Positions 23,876-36,087 are shown, counted from the stretch's first letter. The stretch: DNA of 64,000 nucleotides from Berberis thunbergii (GCA_003290165.1 QNQO01008307.1:124001-188000), one strand, 5' to 3'. Notes: generated by a model not told the origin, from the sequence alone. Numbers and translations: made by a program.

Positions 23876-25875
23876 TTTTGCAGTTTTGAGCTTTGGGTTT
23901 TTGGTAGAGATGGTATAGAATAGAATAGAATAGAGAAAGATAAGAGAGGAAATCAATTAAATTGAGAGATATGAGATCTGAGATTTGATATTTGAGAGAG
24001 AGGGTTTTATGTAGGGAAGTAGATGCATGAATGAGGACTTATTTTTATTAATTAATTAATATTTAATTTAGTGATAGCTAGGTTCTTTGAAATTTCGTTT
24101 TTATTTGGTGCAAGTTGGATGGAGAAGAGTAGGACAAGTGGGAAAATAGTGGGGATGAGTTGAATTGAATATAGGGTTTTGGATTAGATTGGTGTGTTTT
24201 TGTAGTTGGGTGAAATGGATTTCAATTTACACATGTGCTATAATTGTGTGAGGTTTTGGTCAGCTGGTGAGATCAGCATCTCCTAATTCTCTACATGTTC
24301 CCATTTGGAAGAGGAGTTTTTGTACAGTGGATGTCATTGTTTGGTGTTTGCCCCGCTTCTCACTTTAGTAAATGCTTGATCAAGATCGGTACGAAGTAGA
24401 CCTCATGCGAAATTATTTAAGAGTGATCTTTATCTTATCTCGCTTAATCGGAATTGAGACAGAATAGACATTATCTCGACCTTATCCTATTTTAAATGGA
24501 TTTTGAATGGGACGGGACGGGATGAAATGAGTATGTATTAAATAGACTTTTAATAAAAATTAACAAAAAAAATTTCATTTTACATTACTCACACATCAAT
24601 AATGTCAATTTTGTATACATATAACTTATAATTTATCCCACAATTCAACGGAGTCATGATGTCGCTTGAACCACAATTAAACACTTACCACCTGACCACA
24701 ATCAATCATTAGTTTAAACATTCACGTCCCTATACTCGTAGAATCCCATGGGTGTCAAAATTCCACTACTTTGGTTCAAGCTCCAAATTTGACACTTGCT
24801 ATAAAAAAGCTTGATACATAACATTCTTCCTCGCGAAAACTTTTATATCAAATTAATAAGCGTATGCATCGATTCTCAAAAGGTATTGATCACTTAGTCA
24901 CTAAATAAACTTGTTAATCATAGTTTCATCCAAAATGACTTTAAAATCTGACTGCCTACACAAACTCGAAACTTATACTGCATCATATTCTTGACATTAA
25001 TTCACATAATTTCACCAAATTTCATTTCATATGTACTCTTCTCTAGGGATGTCTAAGTGCAAATAAAATGGTTGGAAAGTATTAAAGGTAAGCCAAAAAT
25101 TGACTTGGATGGAAAGCTGATGTTACCCAGAGAAAGCAGTCAAGAAGAGGGGAATGGAGCAGGAAAGTGGTAATAACCTACAAGATGTTGAAGATACATT
25201 GTTTCTAGACTGTTCAAACATCACACACCACCACCAACCATTATTATCTGTTTTTGGATAAGCAAGAACATACAATAAATAAATGGAAAGAAGAGATGTG
25301 GCCTACAAGATTTGATTTGATTTAAGAGTTGTTTGTACTATCCATAAAAATAACATTCAACAACAAGACCACATTGTGATCTTTCCTTTTCATCTCTGGA
25401 TTTACTGGATTCCAGGAAGAAGCAGCAGCAGCAACTAGCACTAGCACTAGTCCTTTTCAATTTCATCCCACTATTTTGATTTCGATTTTTTTTTGGCTGC
25501 CTTCAACTTCTTGTTTCTCTTTTGACCCCACTGGTAAAAAAAATAATAATAATAATAATAATTTAATTTGTTGATATTTTTAAAATGTTTATGCGTATTT
25601 TGAGATTTAAAAAAAAAAACCCCTCTAATAATGCTACATCATTTTAATTGCAAAATTTAATTCTCTAGCCTAACTCTCGTACCAATGTTTTGATGCATAT
25701 TGAAAAATGTAATGGTGCAAAACTTTGTATCATGGGAGTATCTATACCTTCTCCATGTTTGTATTTTGGGGTTTGAAAATATAATGGGTCACTCTCGGTT
25801 TCCTTATGAATTGTTAGATTTTTTTTTTTTTTTTTTCAATCAGGAACAATTTTAGAAAGTCTGATTTAAAAGTAC
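23876..25875. other. Upstream region of the ERF gene
   Basis: Holds the ERF leader and promoter on the minus strand. Nothing in it is a convincing TATA box or GCC box. From about 24430 to 24520 there is GACGGGACGGGATGAAATGAG sequence related to the interior of the hAT-like element at 61597-62135. A simple (AAT)n run lies at about 25539-25561. Confidence 0.5.
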
Positions 25876-25998
25876 TTTTGTGCCTGAAAGGGTGGTTTGT
25901 ACGTGATCAGACCAAGTCTACCTTCTCGAACTTTTCCAAATTCATGAAGAGAATGATAGAGTTGATCTGATCACATACAAACCACCTTTCCGCACACA
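25876..25998. repeat. Isolated hairpin-forming inverted repeat
   Basis: Arms of about 45 bp: GAAAGGGTGGTTTGTACGTG ATCAGACC on the left pairs with the complement of GATCTGATCACATACAAACC ACCTTTC on the right, around a loop of about 35 bp. The size fits a plant microRNA precursor or a tiny MITE. It resembles no miRNA family I recognise and no target duplication was found. Confidence 0.6.
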
Positions 25999-26345
25999 AA
26001 TCAATGCTCTAACACCTGGCTTCATAGAAGCTTTGTTTAATCGATATACAAACTGCCGATCTTATCACCCTCCCTGTTGAAATGTTGGATGATATGTTTT
26101 GCAACCTTTGTAAGTAATTAATATTAATTTGTTCCAACCAATTAAATGTTAAATGTGCACTAATAATAATAATAATAATAATAATTAGGAGACTAGTAAA
26201 TGGTAAACTAATATCCAAATATTTGGTCAGTGATGCTATTTGACCATTGAAATTCAAACATTCAATATTTGAAAAGTTGCTTTTGACTGAAAAGCAGTCG
26301 GCACACGTGCTACAGGTAGAGTCCACGTGACGTCCTTCTTTTGTT

Positions 26346-26522
26346 GAGTCCTTCTACAGAGCGAGGGAGGGAGCGAGGTAAAGGAGCGAGGGATGGGTGT
26401 AACCATCCATCATCCTCGGGATGAGCGCATCACGTTGGAGATGCGCGCAAATACTCATCGCGAGGAAAATAGGTGGTTACACCCATCCCTCGCTCCCTTT
26501 ACCTCGACCCCTAGAATTTTCC
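26346..26522. mobile_element. Palindromic Mutator-like MITE (family member 2)
   Basis: 177 bp between exact 9-bp duplications TCTTTTGTT (26337-26345, 26523-26531). Ends are GAGTCCTTCTACAGAGCGAGG and CCCTAGAATTTTCC. The arms contain the GGGATGGGTGTAACC motif and its complement. Confidence 0.92.
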
Positions 26523-26557
26523 TCTTTTGTTTCGCCTCTCTCACTCTAATTCCGTAC

Positions 26558-26695
26558 CAAGAATTCTAAATGACGTGGAAACGGGCGAGGGAGGAGGATG
26601 CAACCTCTATTTCCCTTGAGATGCGCAATGGCACACATCTCGAGGGGATGAAGGGTTGCACCCCCTCCCTCGTCATTTGGAATTCCTGTTCTTGG
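26558..26695. mobile_element. Palindromic foldback element (family member 3, second subtype)
   Basis: Arms open CCAAGAATTCTAAATGACG and close CGTCATTTGGAATTC...TTCTTGG, with GGGCGAGGGAGGAGG inside. It shares the core of the family (GAGATGCG, CTCGAGGGGATG), but I see no clean 9-bp duplication. Confidence 0.75.
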
Positions 26696-26713
26696 TAGGT
26701 AAGTACGGAATGG

Positions 26714-27836
26714 AGCCCTTCTTATTAGCGAGGAAACTAGGGATGGCAGTGGGGCGAATTTTCACGGATATCCGCCCCACTCAATCCGTTTGGGACGGTT
26801 TTGGATATGGTTGAATGGGTTTTCGGGTGGTTTCGGGTATCCAAAAATATTCGATCACTATTCGGGGCGGATACGGATTTGGCTATATCCGCCCCGCGGA
26901 TATCCGTTTATTATGTAACATTACAACAATACCCTTCCCATATATATAAAGATATTATTGATCCCTCCCTCACACCCGTCTCTCCCTCTCTGCTTCTCAC
27001 GAAGTCTCCAAAGCGATCTCCCTCCCTCTCGCCCAGTCGCACACCACATCGCCTAGTCGCCCTCCCTAACACCGCACACCACCGCGATCTCCCTCCCTGC
27101 TCCCTCACACCGCACACCACCACTTCGCCTAGTCGCCTTCCCTGCTCCCTCACACCTCCCTCCCTGCTCCCTCGCGCCGCGATCTGCCTCCCTCGCAGAG
27201 AGATCTCTATTTGAAGCTTGGAGATCGAAAGACAAGGGTTTCTTCCTCTTCCCCATCAGAGATCAAGATCAGATCTGAGACCGAGATCGAATATGATCGA
27301 GATCTGATCTGATCTGATCGAGATCTGATTCCTGATTTGATCGAGATCTGATTCCTGATCTGATCGAGGTTTGATCTGACTGATCGAGATCTGTTCTGAC
27401 TGATCAAGATCAAGATCAAGATATGATCAGATCAGATTTCAAGATCTGAGATCTCGAATTTTTTGTAAATTTTTTTGAATTTGTTGTAATTTTTTTTTTT
27501 TGTTAATTTTTGTATGGTTTGTAATTTATGGAATTTTTTGTAATTTCTGAATGATCTATAATCTGTTGTAATCTGTTTTTCTGTAATTTTTGTGATTCGA
27601 TATTTGAGAATCTGTTTTTTTTTTCTCCGGGTATTTTGGGCGGGGCGGATATCCAACAATCCGTCCGGTTCGGGGATGGTTTTTACAAAATATGGTAAAC
27701 GGATATTCGGTGCGGATTTGGATATCCGTGATCTCCAGAGGGGCGGGGATGGATTTGTCCAAATCCGCCCCAATCCGCCCCATTGCCATCCCTAGAGGAA
27801 ACAGGCAAGGGAGGAGGGCAGGAAAACTAAAGGGCT
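26714..27836. mobile_element. Deleted member of the palindromic family, split by a hAT-like element
   Basis: Left part GAGCCCTTCTTATTAGCGAGG (26714-26737) continues after the inserted element as AGGCAAGGGAGGAGGGC (from 27803) to about 27836. Without the insertion only about 60 bp remain, so the palindrome is internally deleted. Confidence 0.6.
26738..27794. mobile_element. Nonautonomous hAT-like element with low-complexity interior
   Basis: 1057 bp with terminal inverted repeats TAGGGATGGCARTGGGGCG and an exact 8-bp target duplication GAGGAAAC (26730-26737, 27795-27802). The subterminal parts repeat GGATATCCG motifs. The middle holds pyrimidine runs of CCCTCCCTC (26960-27190) and an array of GATCTGATC-like units (27250-27440). 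The long reading frames in it are low complexity and not credible genes. Confidence 0.88.
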
Positions 27837-28041
27837 GAAAACTGAATCAAACTTATAAGAAAATTGATCCGATTATTATCGGTTTTAGTCTTTTTCAAAC
27901 GAAACCAAGGCAAACATATAAGAAACTGAACTAATTATACTAGTTTCAAATTTATATAAATCGAATTGACAGTCTGAAATGTTACTAAAATTGACATAAA
28001 ATCAAATCAATCGACTAAATTAAACATGTATATATATATAT

Positions 28042-28215
28042 CGAAAATTCTAAATGTCGAGGAAGTGGGCGAGGAAAACAGCGAGGGAGGGAGGGGACCG
28101 TCCATCCCCTCGGGATGCGTGTGTTGACTTTTCAAGCACGCATCCCGAGGGGAATGGACGGTCCCCTCCCTCCATCGCTGTTTTCCTCGCCCACTACCTC
28201 GACAGATAGAACAAC
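28042..28215. mobile_element. Palindromic Mutator-like MITE (family member 4)
   Basis: Arms GTCGAGGAAGTGGGCGAGG and complement, nearly perfect over about 75 bp, around a short loop (GTTGACTTTTC). Inserted in a (TA)n run, so the target duplication cannot be measured but is compatible with TATATATAT on both sides. Confidence 0.85.
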
Positions 28216-28255
28216 TATATATATATATATGAAACAGTCAACACACGTGATGCAC

Positions 28256-28800
28256 GTAGTATCCACATAACCACCACCTTCTTTTGGTTTGCCTCACTCA
28301 CACACCCTTAGAGTATCGTGCGGTGAAATTTAACAATTAAGATTCTCTAACTTGTGTAGCGTGTTATGGAACTCCACATTAATTCACTTTTCCTAAAAGT
28401 GATCTAAATAGTTAATTGATCCTCGTCACAAAGTATCAATTTGTTCTAAATTTTCCAAGTAGGGACGTGTAACTTTCTTTGATAGAAATCTGACCCGAAT
28501 GCCATCATTGTGTCCATTTATATCTAGCGTAGTATCCACATAACCACCACCTTCTTTTGGTTTGCCTCACTCACACACCCTTAGAGTATCGCGCGGTAAA
28601 ATTTAACAATTAAGATTTTATGACTTGTGTAGTGTGTTATGGAGCTCCACATTAATTCACTTTTCCTAAAAGTGATCTAAATAGTTAATAGATCCTCGTC
28701 ACGGAGTATCAATTTGTTCTAAATTTTCTAAGTAGGGACGTGTAACTTTCTTTGTGAGAAATCTGACCCGAATGTCATCATTGTGTCCGTTTATATCTCT
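28256..28800 (+). repeat. 273-bp tandem duplication
   Basis: Two head-to-tail copies (28256-28528 and 28529-about 28800), starting GTAGTATCCACATAACCACC and differing at a few positions. No reading frame; origin unknown. Confidence 0.93.
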
Positions 28801-29697
28801 ATTATCTATAAAGCCATGATCTTATTAGAGTACCTACCTCCTCAACTTTTGGATAATTTAAACCTGATTTATTTACAAATAATTTGGTTTGATTTTAACA
28901 TTTAGAGGTATTAAAGACCTTTTTCAATGTGAAATATTTTAAATTTATTAGCTACCCATACTCAAATCCACTATCAATTTTTTTCAATAATTAGTAAAAC
29001 AATAACTACATCATGCAATAAGTTTAGAAAACCAACTTGGATTCATATATTTTTACAACAATGCTAGGAATTAAATTTTTATAATTATGTTTTGCAATCA
29101 AAGTGGCGTGACATGATTTCGAAAGAATGATAAAATCTCTAAAGAGTGTGTATCTGGAAGTAGTAAAAAACTCCTTTAACGAAGCTGCATCGTCTTGATT
29201 GCAACACATAATTGTAAAACCTGATTCCCTAGCCTCATTCGTCTTTTTAACCGAGACAAAAAAAAAAAAAAAAAAAAAACCATTCATTTCTAGCCTATTT
29301 TTTTATTTTTTAATATCAAAAGTTATTTTTATTATTCATATGCAACATGCACGTGGGTTTACTTAGTTTGTACATAAAGAAAAGGATATGTCGGGAATCT
29401 TCAACAAAATTTTCTAAATTTATCAAAAGAGTCTGATAACCTTTTTCTCAATTCCTGGTTGTCATGTCAATAATATGTAGGTAGATAATGCACATTTGTT
29501 CTATATGATAAAAATAATATATTTTGCTAAACATTTTGTAATCCGCAACTAATCTAATCAAGTTTTGATCTTTAACTAAATAAGTCGTGCCCCATTTTAG
29601 CTAAATTCACCGGAGAGTTGGAAAAGGGTAGCCGCTTGATCACTTTTGAGTTTATACGCACATTCTGAACATCTTTCATGTTTAAGTATGTATTAAG
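28801..29697. other. Intergenic with dispersed repeat
   Basis: No gene. A segment at about 29030-29290 (GAAAGAATGATAAAATCTCT, later CTGCATCGTCTTGATTGCAA) recurs at 59930-60110 in the same orientation and at 59280-59410 inverted. 29460-29697 is repeated at 32260-32510. Poly(A) at 29259-29279. Confidence 0.6.
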
Positions 29698-30760
29698 CAT
29701 TGGGAACATCTCGTACTTCAGTATATGATTTTGGCTCAGACACTTTCATCCTAGGGTGATCAGTCGTTCCTGTGGCCTTGATCAGCAAGCCAACCCTTGC
29801 AAACAAGTCATCCAACTGTAATTGGAAGTCACTCATCACCTGAGCTGTGGGGTGAGGCGACTCTTCCATAGCGATTGTTCTTCCCTCCAAATTGTCAATG
29901 TGCTCAGCTAGCGAATCCACTATGTCTGCCAAGTGAAAGAGTCCATCAAGGCGACTGATATGTTCTCCCAAACAGCTCAACTGGTCCATTATGGTTTCTA
30001 GTCTTTGCATTCGACTAGCCTGTCATTCCTCCATAGCGCCAAGGCGCTCACTTAGTTCCTGCATCCTGGTTTGCATTCAATAAGCTCTGGCTATGATACC
30101 AACGGTCACAGACTAGCAATCCGTGCGGCACTAGCTATCCAATTCACTAGTAAGCCTATGAGTATTTACTTTGACGGACACAATTATTAACTTGAGAATG
30201 TACAATATCAATCTGTAGACAATATAACAATGCACAATAGACAGCAAAAACTTTCATTAACATTCAATAAATTACAATGGGGAGGAACGTTTGGAAGGAC
30301 GTTGCTCAAGACTAGTTTGATGCTATCGATCGATGGAAATACAAATTTGAAGTTGAAAAACAATGCAAATAAAACAATAAAAATACTAGAGGTATAATCT
30401 GGCCCGATTATGCAATGGAGGCAACACGTCCTCACAGTTAAAAGCTCAAACCTTCCCCATATAATATAGATGCTAAGCATTTGGGCACTTTTCAAAAGGG
30501 AACATTGAGTTTTGAAACCATTAGGAAAGTTTTGAAAGATCTCTTACCTTGATTTCCCTAACCAACGGTACTAGTACTGACATCAGTCATGTTTGCTAGT
30601 GTTTTTGACATTTTTTTTTTTTTGTATTTTTACACTTTTTATTTATTCTCTTTATAACACAACCACAAATACTATCTATAAAATGGGTAGAAGTGTAAAA
30701 AAACCCCAAAATTACATAAAAAAAACCTAATAAACAAGACTGACTAGAATTGTTGATCCA
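29698..30760 (-). mobile_element. Gypsy fragment: LTR, primer site and start of gag
   Basis: On the minus strand an LTR-like block starts TGGATCAACAATTC (30760) and ends near 30102. It is followed by TGGTATCATAG (30101-30091), a primer-site variant, and a gag start at 30076 (MQTRMQELSERLGAMEE, stop, then coiled-coil-like MQRLETIMDQLSCLGEHISR and KVSEPKSYTEVRDVPNA). The fragment ends there. The duplicated flank at 32470-32520 lacks it, so it is an insertion. The rest of gag, all of pol and the other LTR are gone. Confidence 0.7.
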
Positions 30761-30783
30761 TTAATTAATTAACTAATCAAACA

Positions 30784-30925
30784 GAGACCTTCTAGGGAGC
30801 GAGGGGTGAGTGTAACCACCCATCTCCCTCGAGATAAGCATCTGCATGCATCTCGAGGCAGATGCACTTATCTTGAGGGGAGGGTGGGTACCCTTCGCTC
30901 CCTCCCTCGATCCCTAGAATTTTCG
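30784..30925. mobile_element. Palindromic Mutator-like MITE (family member 5)
   Basis: 142 bp, GAGACCTTCTAGGGAGCGAGG to CCCTAGAATTTTCG, with an exact 9-bp target duplication AATCAAACA (30775-30783, 30926-30934). Centre CTCGAGATAAGCATCTGCATG. Confidence 0.93.
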
Positions 30926-31491
30926 AATCAAACATTAACATAATTTAAATTGAGACCTTGTTGAGATTTTATGCTGATTACATCACATTAGTTTATTAAT
31001 TGGCAGGATTTTGTGTTGATTACAATAAAATCATTTTATCAGGTGTATTCCATGTGCTTTACACTAGTAGATTTATTAAAGTTTTCGATTATTTATTTTT
31101 TCTCTAGACAGATTAATAATTTTATTTAAAAGTGCACGTGAATTAATTAAAGCAAATTGATTGAATTAAGGCAATCTTTGACTTATACCCCAAAGCCTGT
31201 TTATATCTAAAAACATCTTCAAATACATGAATTTGTTGGATTATAAGATATGAGTGCAATAGGCAATAATGAATAGAAACCATACTCTTTAGTGCAAGTT
31301 ATTAAAATGGCTGGATCAGGAGTACATTTATGTGTTTTGGCAATATGATCCACCTGACCAAATGTCTGTTGATTAATCATAGTTTTTTTTTTTCTTTAAC
31401 TGTCACTTTTTTAAATGATTTTGGTAATTTTGATGTATCCTAAATAATTGATAGTTGAATCCCAAATGACTAAATACCAAGAATAACAATA

Positions 31492-31560
31492 ACATGACAG
31501 TTCAACCATTAGAGCTTGACGGATGATACTACTAAGTTATGGATTCAAACCCAGCTGAAA
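31492..31560 (+). mobile_element. Truncated SINE copy
   Basis: Related to 13037-13198 (CATGACAGTTCAACCATTAGAG, ATTCAAACCCAGCTG), lacking the 3' half. Corresponds to the fuller copy at 45331 in the other duplication unit. Confidence 0.7.
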
Positions 31561-31740
31561 TATAAACAATTTATTTTGTGAAAAAATATACCTTAAAGTC
31601 ATTTTCTATGATAAAAAAATAGAATAGAGAAACCATATTTTAGTGCAAGTCATTAAAAAATGGGTGGATTAGGACTACATGCATGTTGTGGCAATATGAT
31701 CCACTTGGGCAAATGTGTGTTGATGATGGACAACTCAATG

Positions 31741-33399
31741 CAACTTGCCCTAAAAAATGAAAATTTAAGAGGAAAATAAACCTTCTCACCTGGTTCTCTT
31801 AAAGAATAAAGATCTCGTAGTTGAGGTGTCGAATAATATACATATAATGCCAATCTTTAAGCAAAAACAACAAATGCTTAATACTATAAAAAAAAGTGGG
31901 CTCCAAGCCCAGTATAAAACAAAGGAGGAGGTAATATCCTCGAAAATCGGTGCCTCTTGAAGATTAGTTGAGTCCCCAAAAAGAAGACCGCATTTCCACC
32001 TTTGGGTCTGGATTAACATGAAAGTCGCCTATCCTGCAAAGAATTCTGCCATCGTGCTATCTATAACCTTACCACGAATCGTACTTGCTACTGTAGTCAA
32101 AGCACGTCCTCCAAGATCCATTGCTATCACTGCAAAAGAATCAAATTTTGAGCGGTCATAAAAGCATGCATCAAAGTTTATGACATTGACAATCATATAG
32201 GAAAATTCTTAGGTTACAAAATGTGTCCAAATACATTGATCCATCCCTCAATAGTATGTAGGTCAATAATATGCAGGTAGATAATGCACCTTAGGTTCTA
32301 TATGCTCAAAATAATATATTTCGTGAAACACTTTGTAATCTACGACTAATCTAATCAAGTTTTGATCTTTACCTAAATTCACTAGAGAGGTTGAAAAGAA
32401 TGACCACTTGATCACTTTTGAGTTTATATTTCTACCCCGAGAGTTTTATTTTTGCACATTATGAACATTTTTCATGTTTATGTATCCATTAATTATAATA
32501 ACTAATTAAAGATGAACATAATTTAAGTTGAGAAAAAATTGGTATCTGGGGTTGTTGCAATTTTATGCTGATTACATTACATTAATCTATTAATTGGGAG
32601 GATTTTGTGCTGATTACTATAAAATAATTTGATTAATTTGTCGATTATTTATTTTTCTAGACAGATTAATATCTTAATATAAAAGTGCACGTGAATTAAT
32701 TAAAACAAATGGGTTGAATTAAGGCAATCTTGACTTGTACCCCAAAGCCTGTTTATCCCTAAAAACATCTTAAAATACTTGCATTTATTGGATCATAGGC
32801 TATGAGTGCAATAGACAATAATGAATAGAAGCCATATTTTAGTGCAAGTTATTAAAATGGGTGGATCAGGAGCACATGTATGTGTTGTGGCAATATGATC
32901 CACCTCACCAAATGTGTGTTGATGATGGACAACTCGTGTTACAGCTATGAGATTTGTGTGAGTGGATGTCGGACATTTAACAATTCTTAAATTCGTTGTT
33001 TGAGTCTTATTGTCATGGACTAAACTTTAAGAATTGTGCCTTTGAGGTTGATACGTCTTGGGTTTGGACACCTGTCTTACAGGTTGAGCAGTAGTTGGTG
33101 CATGGGTCTACTCGAGACTGCGCTGAAGCTTCTTACGTGCTAGGGTTAGATCATGCTACATGTATGACTATGATTGAGTAATTATTTGATGTCTCATTAA
33201 AAATTACATTTGTCAATGAAGTATCAGCTCAACTGTAAATTTGTTACAAATGAAAATCACAATTTCAGAATTCGAACCCTGCAGACGACATTTGAATTGG
33301 GAGGGTTAAAGGGATAATAAAAGAATAATAAAATTAGAACCCATATTTAGTGCAAGTCATTAAAAAATGGGTGGATTGGCCAAATGTGTGTTGATGATG
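31741..33399. other. Repeat mosaic without a gene
   Basis: 32260-32950 repeats parts of 29460-29690 and 30940-31370. At 33228-33310 there is a short stretch with a B-box-like ATTCGAACCCTG, possibly another SINE fragment. No credible exon. Confidence 0.5.
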
Positions 33400-34185
33400 G
33401 ACAACTCATTACTCATGTTTTGCTTTCCTCCATTTATTTATCAATGCAACTTGCCCTAAAAAATGAAAATTTAAGAGGAAAAATAACTAGAAAAAGTGAC
33501 CTTCTCACCTGGTTCTTTCTCTTAAAGAATAAAGATCTCTTAGCTTGAATTAGATTCTGATCTATAAATTCGGCTAATTAGAAAAATATTTTTCTTAAAA
33601 GAATACTAATAATATTAAATTAGAATGTAATGAAACATGTTGCATAAATATTATTAGGATAAGGGATGATTATGGATCTTCTGTTGCTTCTCCCTTAAAA
33701 TAATTAAAGGGATTAATTTAAAATGAGTTTCCTTAAGTTAATCTCTAAGTTAATGGAGTCCAAAGGGGTGTGTGCAATTTTTCTTTAATTTTAAAAAATA
33801 ATAATGATGCACATTGTTTTATTAGAATTTCGAGGAAAGTTCAGGTTTCTTATCGAATCAATCATCTTATGTTTTAGTTCAATTCAACGTAATTTAGATT
33901 AAAAAATGACGATGGTGGTGATGGCAATGTCAATAAACTAGGATTACTTAGTTGACAATACACGATGTTTACTCTAAATATGATTATGATAGATTCATTC
34001 AATACTAAAGGAGCCCTAGAGATGGTGTGCATTTTATTTTATTTTATTTTTTTGTATTGGAACACTTGATATGCCGAGGTATCCAAATAAGGCAATGAAC
34101 AAATAGATTAAATTTGAACCCGTTGAAAGTTGCTTAAATAATTAATCACTTTGACTTTTGTAGAGGTTGAAGAACCAATAACTTT

Positions 34186-34340
34186 GAGCCCTTCTAGGGG
34201 TCGAGGGAGGGAACGAGGGATGGGTGGATCCGTCTCGAGATAAGTGCATTTGCCTCGAAATGCGTGATGTCACTAATCTCGAGGTGGATGGGTGGCTTCC
34301 ACCCATCCGTCGTTCCCTCCCTCGACCCCTAGAATTTTCG
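34186..34340. mobile_element. Palindromic Mutator-like MITE (family member 6), with empty-site partner
   Basis: 155 bp, GAGCCCTTCTAGGGGTCGAGG to CCCTAGAATTTTCG, flanked by exact AATAACTTT (34177-34185, 34341-34349). The duplicate locus at 46381-46389 has a single AATAACTTT and no element, which proves insertion and gives the ends to the base. Confidence 0.97.
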
Positions 34341-34647
34341 AATAACTTTAGATATGATGCAAATGAATAATTAATCACCTTAAAAACAATATTATGGATA
34401 AGTATGTGTTGTTAATAAGCATTGTTATAAGTTGATTTATTATAGTTGTGAATCCAGTTCATTTTTATGAATCAATTAGCAATCTTTTAAGGGCCATTGG
34501 CTAATCTTATAATGGATAAAGTCTGGCAACTTACAACTTACAACTTAATAAAGCACTCTTCAGATAAGAATTCAAAATATCTGGTAACTAGAAAGGAAAT
34601 GTGAACTCTTTTAGTGATAAACATGATAGTAAAGAAGAACAATAGTC

Positions 34648-36087
34648 TTCATTTTATGTGAAATTTGAAAACAAAGATGTAAATGTGTCTATGAAGTTGT
34701 TTCCCCAAATTCTGTCTTGGTGATTTTGAACATTAGGGCATCCTCTGCGATTGGCGAATAATTTTATTATTCCGAAGCAAGTTAGCAGTAACAAGCCCCC
34801 CCTGCGGGCTTTGGGGTTGCATGTCCTCCCAGTTCGAAGGAAGTTAGTCAGAATTGTTTTTTGGCTCCCTCCCCTGGCAGATTTCGTTGCTCTTAATGTG
34901 GATGGATCCTCCCGTAAAAATAAGGCATCTGGAGGTGTGATCATTAGAGACTCTTGGGGTTTCTGTGTTGTGGGAAAACAACTTTTCTTCAGGGCAGGAT
35001 CCAACAATAAAGCGGAATTTTTGGCTCTAGCTGAGGGCCTCCGCCTTTGTCTCGCCTGGGGTTTCAAAAAGGTGGTAGTTCAAACGGACTCGGAACTTGC
35101 TTGTGGTTGGCTTAAGGGAAATTTGAAAATCCCTTGGCATTTGGAGAATATTCTGAAAGAAATAAATCTGTTGGCATCGACTATGACGTTAGATTGCTAC
35201 CATATCTATAGAGAAGCTAATGCGGTGGCGGATGCATTAGCGAATAGAGCCCAACGAGACTATAATACTATTTCTTTCGATGGGAATGATCTTCCTAGGC
35301 GAGTGGCAGGCTTGATAGTGCTTGACAAATTGCATACGGCGTACACATTCGCCATAGGGAGGAGTAGAGGCAGCTTTTCATGGTCTCCTTAGTGGCTCTA
35401 CCTGATTTGTATGGTGGACAGGTTTTTGGCTCGAATGCGAGGATCATGTTGGGGCAGTCTGTGGTGTCGCCAAAGTTTTAGCTGGGACGAGGATGATTTT
35501 GCGGAATGCGGACAGTTCTTGCGTATTGCTGCTCGGAAACAGGCCCTGGAACGGCTCTGTTTTGTGGTTCATTTTTGGACTGCAGGGGCGGTGAAGGCGA
35601 TTCAGTTGCGAGGATCACAATGCGCGCAGGAACGAGGTGCACTCAACCTGGTTTTTCTCTATTAGCGAGGCTGGCTGGACTGCAAGAACACTGCGCACAT
35701 AGGAGCTGATGCATTCAGCATGGGTTATCCCCTATTTTGCACGGTATCTTTGGCACTGCAGGAGCGAGGAGGCGCGTCGAGCAGGGAGCTGCTAAGACAT
35801 GTCTTTGTTTTGCACGGTGACGTTGGCGTTGCAGGAGCGAGGATGCGCGTTGAGCAGGTGGACGTTGTTTTTCGTCCTAGACTTGTTAGGCAGTCTTGTG
35901 CTTGGTTTTTGCAAATTTTTGATTGGGCACCGTATTTGGTCCCATTTTTTGTTTTGATTTTTTACGGGTAAAGTCTTAATGTACCCCCGTCTCAATTGTA
36001 AATCAATTTTTTGATAAGTAATAAGGTCTGGCATCCCATAGTTGCCCCTCCCCACTGGAGGTTTAATTCAAAAAAAAAAAAAAAAAA
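34648..36087 (+). mobile_element. 5'-truncated plant L1-type LINE with RNase H domain
   Basis: 1440 bp ending in a poly(A) run and flanked by 10-bp AACAATAGTC (34638-34647, 36088-36097). The duplicate locus near 46677 lacks it. It holds an open frame with RNase H (next entry), a 3' region with two diverged copies of a GCAGGAGCGAGGA.GCGCGT.GAGCAGG unit (about 35757 and 35830), and a typical LINE tail. The endonuclease and RT parts are absent, as expected for 5' truncation during target-primed reverse transcription. Confidence 0.92.
34751..35392 (+). CDS. LINE ORF2 C-terminal RNase H-like domain, open frame (213 codons)
   Basis: RNase H fold of the plant RVT_3 type. Acidic residues are all visible: ALNVDGSSRKN (about residue 51), NKAEFLALAEGL, VVQTDSELACGWL and NAVADALANRAQ. 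The frame is open for 213 codons but has no reverse transcriptase upstream, so it is the tail of a truncated LINE, not a host enzyme. Plant L1 elements are known to have gained an extra RNase H domain. The ATG at 34751 is probably not a genuine start. Expression as a separate protein is unlikely. Confidence 0.85.
   Translation: MANNFIIPKQVSSNKPPLRALGLHVLPVRRKLVRIVFWLPPLADFVALNVDGSSRKNKASGGVIIRDSWGFCVVGKQLFFRAGSNNKAEFLALAEGLRLCLAWGFKKVVVQTDSELACGWLKGNLKIPWHLENILKEINLLASTMTLDCYHIYREANAVADALANRAQRDYNTISFDGNDLPRRVAGLIVLDKLHTAYTFAIGRSRGSFSWSP

Noticed and set aside
25876..25998. Assignment of the hairpin to a known miRNA family
   Set aside because: Neither arm matches a mature miRNA that I can recall with certainty; kept only as a candidate hairpin.
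26801..27214. 137-codon open frame, Ser/Pro/Arg-rich
   Set aside because: Falls inside the hAT-like element and reads its pyrimidine tract; low complexity.
34751..35392. Host RNase H gene
   Set aside because: Bracketed by a 10-bp target duplication and poly(A) and absent from the paralogous locus; it is a LINE fragment.
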